Shown here in pieces: positions 22,303 to 34,031 of a stretch of DNA of 64,000 bases; position 1 is the first letter of the stretch, and each line of letters starts with the position of its first letter. The notes under the pieces were generated by a model, which saw only the letters and a program-made list of their open reading frames with translations, ran no database searches and was not told the DNA's origin. Origin of the DNA: Neurospora tetraspora (Eukaryota > Ascomycota > Sordariomycetes > Sordariales > Sordariaceae); assembly GCF_033439725.1 (NCBI RefSeq), contig NW_026944389.1, forward strand, positions 3,410,001 to 3,474,000, written 5' to 3'. Both the position numbers and the translations under genes were made by a program.

Positions 22303-22870
22303 CTGATACCTTGGCCCTGCCCCGAACTGGAACCGAAACTAAATCCCATGCCGATGATACTTCCCGACCGTTTCCAATCCTGCAACGAATCGAGTCCCGT
22401 CATCGTAGCATTTTCCTTTTTTCCACCTCCAACTCTCGAGTCTCAACCAGGCACCACCTCACCCCCTTCCCTCCCTCTCACAACCTCCATCTCATTCCCC
22501 CACAAACTCCATCACCACTTACACGACGGTTGACGCTAAAAGGTCCGGGTAGGGTGTTAGTGCTTTTTGCGGGCGGCCCCCATTTAAAACCTCGTTTGCA
22601 CTATCAAACTCATAACACACGGCCCAAAACTGCACTTTTCTCCCACAAAAGAATTGTTAGACCTAACATCTTAACTTTCATTTCTGTTAGTGCATTTTGC
22701 ACCTCCATTTGCACCTCCATTTGTACATCGATTTCAAAGCAAAGGTTTCTCTCTACTTTTTATTTCAGCTACGGTGCAACCCAGTATCCAATATCTACAC
22801 GGGCCACAATCCAGGATCCAGCCTTTCATCGCCCGGGGAAGGGAAGGCAGCTATGCTGCCTCCCCGAACA
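22303..22870. other. Intergenic region downstream of the proline-rich gene
   Basis: Contains a short imperfect direct repeat (cacctccatttg, about 22698-22724) and otherwise C/T-rich, low-complexity sequence. No supported gene. Confidence 0.4.
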
Positions 22871-23278
22871 CTAGTGCTTAGGATGTCCCGCAGGGCTAGG
22901 CTTAGGCGGTTCACCAGTAACAGTCGGCTTAGGTCCCGCAGGGGGTCCGGTAACAGTAGGCTTAGGCGGCACTGGGACCGAAGCCGTAACGGTAGGCTTG
23001 GGGGGCAGGGCTGGAGGAGCGGTGCCGAGCGGGATGGGGGGCAGGGCTGGAGGAGCGGCGCCGAGCGGGATCGGCTTGGGGGGCAGGGCTGGAGGAGGGG
23101 CGCCGATGAGCATGGGGGCAGGGCTGGAGGAGCGGTGCCGATGGGCTTGGGGGGCAGGGCTGGAGGAGCGGTGCCGAGCGGGATGGGGGGCAGGGCTGGA
23201 GGAGCGATGCCGAGCGGGATGGGCTTGGGGGGCAGCGCTGGAGGAGCGGCGCCGATGGGCTTTGCGCCGACTTGAGCG
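22871..23278 (-). repeat. In-gene minisatellite of 36-42 bp proline-rich units
   Basis: Seven similar units, each ending in a CCTCCAGCCCTGCCCCCC-like block (APPALPP), are followed by four shorter KPTVTG/KPSPAG-type units. Near identity of the units implies recent slippage or unequal exchange. Confidence 0.8.
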
Positions 23279-23346
23279 ACGGGGGCGCCAAGGGCCTGTT
23301 GGAAGGCGGCGGCCGTGGCCAGGAGGGTGAGGAGGATGCGGGTCAT
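22871..23346 (-). pseudogene. Secreted proline-rich repeat protein with a one-base frameshift
   Basis: The frame opens at ATG 23346 with a clear signal peptide (MTRILLTLLATAAAFQQALGA) followed by repeats of about 12-14 residues of the form KPI(PL)G-x-APPALPP. After four repeats the frame is lost at 23114-23118. There the + strand has five G residues, where the other copies of the same site have six. The identical repeat continues in the next frame to a stop at 22871, ending in KPTVTG-type units. Reading on in the first frame gives non-repetitive sequence to 22795. The span is 476 nt, one short of a whole number of codons. This may be a true null allele, natural homopolymer variation or a sequencing error. 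Such proteins are usually cell-wall or secreted; the function is unknown. Confidence 0.6.
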
Positions 23347-25332
23347 CCTGATGGTGTCTTTTGGGGACTTGGTGGGTTTTATTTTGGTAAGTAAGAGGTT
23401 GTTGGATGATGGCTTGGTTGGACGGGACTTTGGAGGCTTGAAGAGCTTGAATCTGGCTGAACGGAAATGCTCTCGGCTTTGAGGGGTTCATGAAGGGGTT
23501 ATTATATTTGTCGAGGTGAGTCTCTTTCCCAGTCCGCTTGGTGAGCTCTGAAGTATGATACTCAAACGCTCGGTTGTAAATGATGGCGGGAAGGTCACAT
23601 TCCGATTTCATCATGGCCATGGCAGCTTGGCTGGCCTGCCTGCCACCTACCTCTAACCTACCTCTAACCTGCCTCTAACCTACCTCTAAGGGCTGGAGTG
23701 AGTACCGTCAACCGGATAGAAAGCAGAGAATGTGTAGATACAACGCCGAAAGGGGTAGTCATCGTCGCTTTTCTTTCCTTCTCGGTTTCATCGCCGAGCC
23801 GGTCTTCACCGTGTCTTCCACCGTACCCTCCACCATCTTCACTTACAATGTCGAATAGTTCGAGGAAGACCTGTGCATGCAATATAGTTTGAAGAGACTA
23901 AAGTAATGCCGGCCGCCAGTTCCCAATAAACGATGGTACTCTATCGGACTCCGGGGTTTGTTAGATTGCCTGCTGCCGCGTCCGCGTTATCTACTTTCAT
24001 GAAGCTAGGTTAGTAGTGCTTAATGTGAGACGAGAGATCGAATATACCGTTCCAACCGAGGTGGTGGGATCGGTTGAATGTATGTCGTGATGCTCATCCA
24101 AGCGAGCTCTCGCTGTCTGCAGTCGCCGGCCGCTCTTCGTTATTACACTCACTCTACTTCCCATATTGCGATTTGATTCTGGATACTTCTTCCCCGTTTC
24201 TGTGAGCCGTGAGCCTGGTTAGCACTTCTATGCAATATGCATTTGTCTACCTTAATGAACACGTTAGCGATTTGAGGCCTTGCTTGACCTCACTCGTCTA
24301 CTGGGTTCTGAAAACCCTAAAGTCCAAGGAGAAAAGTCCGTACAAAGCATCCTCCAGTCCGGCAGTCAAGACTTGGGTCGCTTTTTATTCATGAAATGCC
24401 GGCAAATCGACAATACCCAGTAACATTCCGCTCTTCTCAAGTTCAGCTTCGCTCGAGGTTGAAGAGTCTAGACCATTGTTACTGTACAATCCGGGGAAAC
24501 GCGGGGTGGTTGTAACCTTATGAAGTGAGGTAGTCGTAAGTTCATCCTAGCTTGGTGAGCTTATTCCCTCTTCGGTTGCAAAACCTTAGGTTGGGTATAC
24601 GGGACTCCTGGGGCATTTCATGGTTAAGGTTACGACACGCAGACACAGTAAATAAGTTCCCATCAATGAGAAGCTGCGAAATTAATGAAAAGAGAGGTGG
24701 GATAAACTTCTCCGCGCGTCTTTGACAGATCAGTATCTACTGCTCAGATACATGAGCCTTCCGTTGCCCAAAACAGGAAGGGCACAGACTGGCATAACTT
24801 GGTATCATGAAGGAACATCAATGGGTTGTGGTTGAGAGAAATATCAAAACGAAACCTATAGCCTAGGCTAAATGACGTCGGGAATTGGACCAACCGTCGT
24901 CATAATAAGCTCTTATTGTGAAATTGCCCGTTCTCCCACATCCCGAACTTTATCTGGCAGCTAAAGCTTTGCCGGAAACCATAAGTGAAGAATGCGACAT
25001 AATGCCACTAGCATTATGAGCAAGGAAAGCAAAAGATCCGAATAAGAGTATAAGCCATTGACCTCCCGAGTTTGTCGATCATTCTCAATAGAAGCAGGAA
25101 AGCGTTTGAAAGCCGTACCATGAGTGCTCAAAGAGGTGACAAACAGGAAGATGATGGTGTATGTACAAGAATATGAACAACCAGAATATGAGAGAGCCGA
25201 ATATGTGCAAAGGAAAATGTTCACTCCGCATCAATCAATATCGATCAGATATGACGGGGAAATTCATGTCCCACCCCACAGAGTGTCGATCGCCACATCG
25301 ACTATCCACTTCACTGAGAAGCAGAAGCAAAC
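23347..25332. other. Gene-free region with an 11-bp tandem repeat
   Basis: About 2 kb upstream of the proline-rich gene and downstream of the chitinase. Four 11-bp units (ACCTACCTCTA, one with a single change) lie at 23645-23688. The rest is moderately AT-rich with no ORF of note. Confidence 0.5.
23645..23688. repeat. 11-bp tandem repeat, four copies
   Basis: Units at 23645-23655, 23656-23666, 23667-23677 (one T to G change) and 23678-23688. On the minus strand the unit reads TAGAGGTAGGT. It lies about 300 bp upstream of the proline-rich gene's ATG. Confidence 0.9.
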
Positions 25333-26901
25333 TCAGTTGCAGTGTGACCACCAGTCACTGAGCTTGACACAGCTATAAGGAGCCCGGCAGGAAGTTGGGC
25401 CCCTATAGCCATTGCCACCACACTGTCCCCACTGGTTGACCAGTCCAACAGCCTGAGTAGGCGTAGACGCAGTCGTCGTGCTCTTAGCCGACGAGCTCTT
25501 GATCGACGTGCTCTTAGCAGTCGTACCGGGGGCGTTGCCTGTAGCTGTAGCTGTGGCCCAGATGGTGACTGTAACCCAGTTAGTGGCAGTATGCACTACG
25601 GGCGTGGACGAGGTCGTAGTAGGAACAGGCACTGCGGTAGTCGCAATAGTCAGGGCTGCGCCGCCACCGTTTCCGCCGGTTGAGCCCAGGGCCGAGGCAA
25701 CGCTGTCGAGGAAGCCGGTGTTGGCCCAGACTTGACTCATGTCCCACATCATGACGCCGCCAAAGCTTGAGAAGGTCTGCGAGTACTTGATGACGTTGGC
25801 CAGCTGGCCTCCAGCCACGTACCCGATGCCTGCAGCTGACGGGCTGCCCGGGACTCCAACGAGAATCTTGACATTCTTATTTTTGCTGACAGTCTTGGCC
25901 CAGTTGTCCCAAGTGCCAAAGTTGAAGTTGTTCTGGTTGGGGGAGCCGAACTGGAATGTATGCACTCCACAGTAGTTGTTGTAGAATTGAACCGAGACAA
26001 AGTCGAATGCCACGGATTTCAGAAGCTCGTTGTTAGCGAGGTCTGGGAAGGGGCATTGGGGTGCTGAGCTCAAGAGGAATTGCTTGCCAGATGTGGCAGC
26101 GGCCGAGTCCATGAGGGAACGGAGACGAGCGGCGAATGGGACCATGTTGTTGGCAACGGCTTCGAAATCAAAATCAAAACCATCGATGACAGCACTACCA
26201 AAAGGGCGCTTGTCGGAGCTGGAGACAGGGCCAAACATGGCCCAGAGACGGTCGGCCCAATCGACGGCCTCGGTTGGGGAACTGAAGCCTCCCTCAACGT
26301 ATGTCGCTCCGCCGATGGAGAGAAGAATGGACTTGCCGAGGGACTGGCAGGTCTTGATGTCCTCCCTGTGGGCTCAGAATAGTGGTTAGAAATTCGGCTT
26401 CCCTGTGTGTGGACACTGAAATGAAAGGGCAGCGAACTTACTCGATCTGAGGGCATCTTTTGAGGGTATCGCCAGGAAAATAGGTGCAGTTATCACCAGC
26501 ATTTGCAAAGTTGACCTCAGTGCTCTTGATTACAGTGAGAAACGCCAAAGGAATGGTGTTGACATTGGTGTCTATGAATCCCAGTGTTAGACGAGTGACT
26601 GGAATTCTGAGGCAAAAGTGAAGGGGAGATAATACGTACTGCGGCAGTAGTAGGCAAGACGCTGCTGACCGCCGACTTGGCTCGCAGAGTTCTGTCCTGT
26701 ATCGTGAGATTGATCTCATGGTTAGTTCTTTCAGTGTTCTTGAGTAGTATTCGACGAAGCGCGCGCAATTTCGGTTGGAAGAAGCTGCTCACCCCAGTAG
26801 ATCGCGATGTTTCCGGTAGCACTGGGCGAGAAGCCCGCAAGTGCTCCAGGCAAAGAGTTGACGAGCGCGAAAAGCGCGACGAGCATCGAAGACGAGTACA
26901 T
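25333..26901 (-). CDS. Secreted class III chitinase (GH18) with a C-terminal CBM1
   Basis: Four exons on the minus strand, 26793-26901, 26640-26696, 26442-26571 and 25333-26365, give 442 aa. A signal peptide (LVALFALVNSLPGALA) leads into the GH18 barrel: NIAIYWGQNSASQVGGQQRLAYYC, LLSIGGATYVEGGFSS and the catalytic DGFDFDFE with Glu at residue 167. After about residue 315 comes a Ser/Thr/Val/Ala-rich linker, then a fungal carbohydrate-binding module 1 (QWGQCGGNGYRGPTSC...CVKLSDWWSHC) as the last ~35 residues. The enzyme should cleave chitin outside the cell; the CBM1 would anchor it to chitin or cellulose. The intron phases restore the N-terminal barrel exactly. Confidence 0.93.
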
Positions 26902-28708
26902 CTTCGACGGGGAAAGAGTGGACGCGCGCTGAAGGGATTGCCAACCTGAAGTGTTGTGATGTTGAGTTTGTGGGGGGAGAGAAAGTGAGTTGGTGATGAT
27001 GAAGGGCGAAGGAGAGAGACTGAGCCCAAGGAGGGGTAGAAAAAGGAGGAAGGAGGCAACCGCCAGTGAATGGAAGAAGGCTTTTCAAAACAGAAGCGGG
27101 CGAGGGAGGCAGAATCTTGCGGCTCCCCAGCAACGGTTCTCGAAATTGGGAAGGTGCGGAAGGTACGACTTGGGATGGAATACTGGAAGGTGAAGCCACA
27201 GCTTGGGTTTCGATCCGGTCAAGGAAGGTGCGGTGACGGCAGGTCGTCCGAGATATAAACTCCACTTCTGCCTGCTCTTCAGTCTCATTCAATCCACGTG
27301 AATTGGGTTGAGTTCGAGTTCGTTTTCGAATCTGTTGCCCCCTCCTTTCTCCTCTCTTCGAGTCTCGATCCCACGTTGTTCTTGCAACGACGTGATACCC
27401 GTGACGCTGGCACGTAGCACATTCTAACACGCGCTCCTCCCTCGATGGAATGGAAATGAGGTGGAAGACAGACATCGAAGCTGGCTTGGGAAGCTCGCTC
27501 CGAACAAGAGAGGATGGAATGAATGAATTGATGTCAATGGAATGCCAGACTGCGCGTTTCTTGCATATCAGATCGCAACACCTGACACGTGAAATGCGAA
27601 TAGGCCGATCTGGAACCGTTCATGCCATGTGCTGTTTGATTCGGTCTCGCTATATATATTATCGAGCTAAGCTTTCATGACGTGCACCATCCGAAACTGG
27701 CCGAGTAAGCTTGTATAGTTCAGTTGATGCCACAAGCTGGCGGCCTGCGGGATCTGGATCTCGCTTCATGAGAGAGACAAGAAGTGGCAAAAGACATTGG
27801 CAAAGCCTAGACCGTCCAACGCTGAGTGTCTGGTGTAGCTCTCTTGTTACAAACAATGCGAAGCCTCAGATCAACCACAATCTCCCTGATCAAGTTAGAA
27901 CCGAGCTTACTCCCCATTCACCATTTCTGACCTCTTTCCCCGTGAGAGTTTTCTCCCGGATCATAATCTCCAACACTTCAGCTTTGCTAATCCCCTTGAT
28001 AATACTGTCTAACGTTGGCGCCAGAAAAGGCAAGTGTTCGTTGACACAGCGTATCAATCGGCAAGGGACCAAGTGACCAAAAGTATTTGTTCCAGGGCAC
28101 ACAGTTGATCATTGAAGTTTTGGTATACCGTAACATATGTACATGTAGCAATGAAAAACATGTGCCACGCTTCGTACGCGCCTGGAAGTTGAAGTGACAC
28201 CATGAAGAGCTGTTGACCCCTTGCAGAAAACCCCCCCATCATGGACTCGACGACCCTTGGCTACCTGAAAGTATCCAGATCGTGACACCCAATGTCAATG
28301 AACCGTGATTCTCGTGGAGTCTTGTGTCGTAATAACACTAGCAATTTCGAGTTTGACGCTTGTTGGTAACGTTGCAGGGGTGACTTGTCAACAGTGCTTG
28401 ATGTTCCCGCGGGAACTACCATTGTACAAGAATACAAAGTGATGAAGGAAAAGATGAGGACTCGGAAAGGGTGGTGCAAGATGCCTCGAGGCATAGGAAG
28501 TTGTGATTGCACCTTGCGGTTTTGTTGCGTCGACGTCATGTGTCCGAAGATGTTCTTGCGTAATAGTAGGGTCGGGAAACCAGTCGTTGTTGACGCAGAA
28601 TCCTCAGTGAACCCTCTCTCCTTGCGAGTCCGAATCCATTCTGATATTATAGTATGGCTTTGAGCCTCCAGTTTTCCTTGACCTAGACCAAGCCTTTTGA
28701 AGCGATTG
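26902..28708. other. Intergenic region, no gene recognised
   Basis: About 1.8 kb between the chitinase ATG and the 3' end of the seven-TM gene, both on the minus strand. The ORF at 28261-28731 overlaps the 3' end of the seven-TM gene in another frame and has no domain character. Confidence 0.45.
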
Positions 28709-30440
28709 TCATCTCCCCTCCTCATGGTCACTGTAGGTTTTTGTCGGCGGGATCGCTCCTTGCATCAGTCCATCAGTAGAGGTATCCATGTCTGTTTCCA
28801 CACCACTATCCCGCTTGTGCCTTGAACTCCGATGGTCCTGTGAAAGGCAACGGTTGGCACGCCACCCATCACCAGTAGTATCACGGCTGTTGTCGTCCCC
28901 ATCGTCGTACCCGGCAGAAGTCTCTGCGCGCTGCATCCCAGGTCGAACCCTCCTCGGCTGCCTCATCTCTTCGGAACTGCTTGATCGCCTCTTGACCTCC
29001 ATCATCGGCCATGACGAATCTTTGACATGAACTTCGCTTGGTGTCGATGGCTCTCCTACTTCGTCCTCCTTTTCCGCACAGACGTCGTACAATCCAGCCC
29101 CATGAGTCCTACCCCACTTGTTTGTACGATCATGGCTCTTCTCCCCGCCTGTCAACAGATCCATGTTGAGCGGGTGCATCTGCCCGCCAGATGGCTTGAC
29201 GTGAAATTGGTGTTTTGAGTTCCGCCATTCGCGGTTGGAAATCGGGTTGCCGGTCGCTTCGATATCAGGACGCCGGCCATTACGCGTAGTGGGATTGTGG
29301 CAGTCGTTCGACAGAGAAAAGGAGTTGTGTCGACGATTCGGTTGCTTGAGGATCTTGCCGAGGAATTCGGCAATGTTCATCTCGATGTAAAGTTTGGTCA
29401 TGTAAGCTAGGGGGTGGACTTGGACGTAAAGGACGTCGTCGGGGAGAGACATTGAACCTATGAGCAGGACCTATATCGAAGTGCGCTCGTTAGCCCATGC
29501 ATCGTATGTACGCGAACAAAGAATGACGCTTACATCAAGCGAGAGTGAAATAACGACCATGAACAGATTGAATCTGTACACAAGTCTGTACTTGGTCAAC
29601 CCGTTGGCAACCAATTTCGACTTGATAAGCCACATAAAGTAGTAGTTGAGGCCACCGTCGATGACTAGGAATAGGACCTTTTCGAATCGGTCCCAGACAG
29701 CGTTGACGCGGATCCACTTCTCGCTCAGCTGGAGGCGGGCGGGGATCCAGACAATGAAGACGCTGACATTGATGACGCCGATGGCCAGGAAGATGTAGAG
29801 CTTGAGCTTCCTGGCCTTCTCAGGGTTGTAGAGGATGAGGGAAATCCGGTTCGTAAGAATTTGCATAAGGCATTGTGTCTGGGAGATGTGGCGATGGTCA
29901 GCTCATGTTTGTTTGTGAAAGAGAGTAATTGTTTAAAAACCATTGCGTACCTTGATGGTCCAGAAAATGACTAATATATAGATCAATGGCGAGTGATACG
30001 TTAACGCTTGCCTCCACGACCTATAACATATGCACCAATGACATGTTGAGGAAGTGACTTACTCAACGTCAAGAAGTACCAAAAGCTTTATGGTATCATC
30101 TCAAGTCAGCAAAGCTCCTGATTGCATTAACAGAAATCCAGGTCGACAAAAACATTGATGGGCAAGTAGTTGAACGTAACCTTGGTTGAATGACGCCTCT
30201 TAAAAACAACCAGCTGCTGGCAGCGACACAAAGGCATGATGCCCACTCTGCCCAAATCATGATGATGTATAGGTTCCAGAAGTGGCAGCGTCGAAAGCAT
30301 CGGTGTGTCTGCTTTACTCCCTTGACGAGTACACAGATAGCAATGGCAAAGGTGAAGCCCCATAGGAACGTCGCCAAGATGAGATCGCTTTCCGTTGGCT
30401 CATACGATTTGTACCACGGCGGGATCAGGAATCCGGCCAT
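28709..30440 (-). CDS. Fungal seven-transmembrane integral membrane protein (GPCR-like)
   Basis: Five exons on the minus strand, 30181-30440, 30063-30085, 29951-29970, 29534-29878 and 28709-29470, give 469 aa. Two internal exons are only 23 and 20 nt. The join yields SFWYFLTLIIFWTIKTQCLM, which fits the family. About seven hydrophobic segments are seen, beginning DLILATFLWGFTFAIAICVL and ending near VYVQVHPLAYMTKLYIEM. The loops WDRFEKVLFLVIDGGLNYYF and GLTKYRLVYRFN are typical of an ascomycete membrane family related to PTH11-type/rhodopsin-like receptors. The C-terminal ~200 residues are a hydrophilic, Ser/Arg/Asp-rich cytoplasmic tail. No CFEM domain is present and the ligand is unknown. 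Confidence 0.82.
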
Positions 30441-31942
30441 CTTGACGGGAGGTCTCGCAGAGAACTCGTCGTATATGCTGTTTTGTTGTTGCTGTCGTCG
30501 TAATATTGATCCATGTCAAGTAAAAGGTCAACCAAGCAGCCGGAGACGAGGAGGGCGGAAGGGCTGAAGATCATAAACAACCTGGACAAGCCCAAGAGCT
30601 TATTCATCGGTCATAGTGGGAAAGACAGGAACGCTCGAGAAATGACAACAGCCACAGAGCTTGGCCTGTCAACATCAGGGGTACGGTACGGTAGTCCCCG
30701 AGTTGTGACCGAGATGTGCCCAAAGCTTAACGACTGCAACCTTTATGTCATAATTCGTATTTTTTTGAACTTTCACCCTCGCTTGCGCCACCCATGCTGA
30801 GTCTATCCCCATGGGGTGAAATTGCCCAGTGTTTTCACATGGAATAGAGGTTGTGAAGAAGCAACGAAGTATCGAAATGGGAAATGAAGACAAGTCTAGA
30901 CAGTTGTGAATCAACACCGCGATTCTACCATGGCGCCACATTGAATAATTAATCGCCCGCCAACAAGTAATCAGACAACAACGAAGAGAAAGTGATCATA
31001 AGCACTGGCCTATGTGAGCTATGCGAACGGATCAGCTGTTCCTGAGCTGAAACTCCAGTCGGTTTCGTTCAACTGTAAACCAATCATTGGGTCCGGAACT
31101 GAACTCCGGAACAGATCCGTGCCCGGTGCCCGGTGCCCGGTGCTTGGAGCTCGCCGAGCAGGTCGACCGAGGTCAAAGTGGGAACGTGAGAAGGCATACT
31201 GATGAGCTTGAGGACCCTTGGGTCGACTACAGTCTGCTGTGGTTTTCAAAAGACATGTTGACGGTGAGAGGGAGTTCTCCTCATATGGACAAAAGGTTGA
31301 ATAAAAGGAAGCCTCATGACGACGATGCCAGTGAGGACTCGCGGAGGTGAGAAGGGGTCGTTCAACAAGAGCCATTGGGGACGTGGCGCTCGGGGAGCAT
31401 TCACCTGACGACGAACGGGGATCAGCACTTGTATTGCTAAGAAGAAGTAAACAGTTGAACGAAAATGCTGTAGTAAAATGGAGGCTGTGATGGGTGGAAG
31501 TTGAAAGGGAAGAGATGATTCCTCCGAGGAGTTGTCTCACTGGTGAGGTGTGCCCACTGAAAAAGGAAGCTTCCGCCTGCAGCCCCGGGTGCCGGTTTCC
31601 GAGCGGTCGGGTACGGACACCTAGTGGCAGGCGTGTTAGGCGAATTAACAGCAGAGAACGGAAGCAGGGGCTGTGATCATTGACGCTGTTAATCTCGTTA
31701 ACAACCGCCCCAATAGGAATCACCTCCTTGCTCCCCGCCGCGGAATTGGAACAATCACATCGCTATTACTCTCTGCTAGGCTTCAACAATTCACCACCGT
31801 CACACTTCCACTTCAAGGCAATCCGACAACAACCAACTGATTGAGCAAGAACTGCACTTGAGCGCAATCCGTCACTATTCACTAGTGCCACTAGAACTAG
31901 TCCTTGTTTCATTTCATCATTTCATTTGGCCTGTTCTTCATC
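30441..31942. other. Divergent intergenic region
   Basis: 1.5 kb between the seven-TM gene (-) and the TRAPPC12-like gene (+). It includes GTGCCCG repeats (about 31118-31142). The 234-codon minus-strand ORF here looks like chance. Confidence 0.45.
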
Positions 31943-33648
31943 ATGGATCAAGAGTCATCATCACAGCATCCAAAAGGGCATCAAAGGACGCGGTCTGCTG
32001 TCAAAGGTAGGTGGAACATATCTCAACTCTATCTAGTCTATCTAGATACAGAGGTAGTCAAACATCAGGCTGATAACTAAGCCATCTCTCGTCTTAGCCA
32101 CGCGCCCGCGCTCCTCCACCAAGGGCCCCCTTGATGTTGATGAGTGAGTCCATACCTTGACCCTTATCCAATGCTCTGAACGTCGACTGACTGCGGCGCA
32201 GCACCCCTCTGGCATCTCTTCTCCTGCCTCCTCAACAACAGACCAATCAGAAAACATCATCGTCACACGCGGAGCAACAACATCAAATGATTTCCGGCGG
32301 ACACGGACATCAACCCAGGGCTCCGGTCCCCGGCTCTCCGCTTCTCCCCCGCTCCCCAGCAGCCCACTCCCCCGCTCCGCCCCACTCCCGCCGTCAACCG
32401 CCACCCTTGTCCATATCCCCGGCCGGCCGGAGTCCCCGCATGTCTTTCTCACCGGGCCCCGGTAGTGGCGCTGCCTCCGGACACGGGGCTCCACGCCCTC
32501 CACCCGACTTTTCCCACCTCCTCCGTCCTGACATCTACCATGAGCTGACCCCCCTCAACGTTCCGCCCCCTTTCCGCCAGTCTGCGAAACAACCCTCAGC
32601 CTCTACACCGATCCCCGATCTCCTTGCCGGTGGCCACTTTCGGGCCGCCGCTGTTGCTGCCGCCCAAGCACTCACCGGGGCCAACGGTGCTCCTGCTCCG
32701 GACCCGGTCGACCATGCCCTCATCCTTTCTCTGTTCTACGTCCGCTTGGCCTGCCTAACCCTCATTGACGCCACCGCTCTCGCCACTCAAGAGGTCAAAG
32801 CTCTAGAGGATCTAAATGCAGCCTTTTACATTGATGAGACAGGTCACAACCTGATTCCTTGGGAGCTACGTGTCTTGGCGGTCCGGTTGCAAGCTATTAG
32901 CTTCGCCGACCAGAGACGTGCAGTCATGAGCTACTACGACCTGGCCAGAGAGGCACGCTTGCGCTTGGCCGAGGCGGCAGCCAAGCACGACAACTCGGAG
33001 AAGCAGCTGTGGAGAGAAAGGCTAAACGATCTAGGCGTTAGGGTCGCCGGCGTACTGGTCGAGATGGATGATCTTAAGGGGGCAGTGGAACACTTGGCCT
33101 CGCTGAAGGAAAGTGATAACGGGAGTGGTAAAATGCAGATGGCGAGGGCCTTGTTGTGGTTACATCTGGGAGACGTTGACGCCGCGAGGAAGTGCGTGAA
33201 GCCCGAACAGAGCAGCGAAGGCCCTTCGGATGACATGACGGAGAGGATTCTGAATGCCTTGTGCGATATGGCCGATGGAAAGTACTCTGAAGCATTGAAC
33301 CAGTGGGAAGAGTTGAGCAAGGTGTCGGATGACGAGATGGTTGGTGTAAACAGGGGGGTCTGTTTGCTCTACGTGGGAAGGTTGCAGGAGGTAAGTTCTC
33401 GCTGTTCTGACTTGGACTTCGTATCAAGAGTTGCTAAACGGATAATGGTGACGTAGGGCAAAAATCTGCTTGAGAGTTTGGTGGACTCCGGCCGGACCTC
33501 ACATACGCTTCTCTTCAACTTGACGACCATGTACGAATTATGCACGGAGAGATCCAGGACTTTGAAGGTCCAGCTGACGGAGAAGGTGGCTGCCCTGGAA
33601 CCAACACCCTTTGGGTGGGAAAAGACCAACGTCGACTTTAAGTTGTGA
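31943..33648 (+). CDS. TRAPPC12-like tetratricopeptide protein (TRAPP-associated)
   Basis: Four exons, 31943-32006, 32098-32143, 32202-33390 and 33457-33648, give 496 aa. The start codon is the first ATG (MDQESSSQHPKGHQRTRS); the small second exon yields RPRSSTKGPLDVDDTPL, a motif I associate with fungal TRAPPC12/TTC15 relatives. A Pro/Ser-rich region to about residue 160 is followed by helical TPR-type repeats (DLLAGGHFRAAAVAAAQALTG...RLACLTLIDATALATQEVKAL...RALLWLHLGDVDAARKCV...LFNLTTMYELCTERS). TRAPPC12 belongs to the TRAPPIII tether acting in ER-Golgi traffic and autophagy. An alternative reading starts at ATG 32287 without the first two exons, but in-frame joining with consensus splice sites favours the longer model. 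Confidence 0.8.
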
Positions 33649-34031
33649 ATCTGCGTCTTGTCGGTATGTAGCCATCCATACGTCAACAACGAGGGAGAGG
33701 TTGAGCGGCAAGAAGAAAAAGTCACAAAATTAACACGCCAGGTAATCGAAGCAACAAGTCACGCCTCATCGGACACCATATTTCGGATCTCGTAATTATT
33801 CACTGAAATCGTACATCATATGCGCCGACCAAATGTTCCAAAGGTCTACCAAAAACGTACAAGCAATGCCGATTATCTCATGAGCGCTAACCAGGAGGAC
33901 ATCCAAACCCGCATACCCATCCGACGCCATCTAAAACTCAAATCCGAACCGTCAAACCTATCATACCATGGCTGAACTGCGTCGCTTCGTGTCTCCTTTC
34001 TCCGGAACGAAGGGCTAATCGAAATCATCCA
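33649..34031. other. Convergent intergenic region
   Basis: 383 bp between the stops of the TRAPPC12-like gene and the Sur7-like gene. AT-richer 3' UTR sequence; nothing else seen. Confidence 0.45.

Noticed and set aside
31019-31723. 234-codon minus-strand ORF
   Set aside because: Low-complexity Ser/Arg/Pro translation with no domain; overlaps other open frames on both strands.
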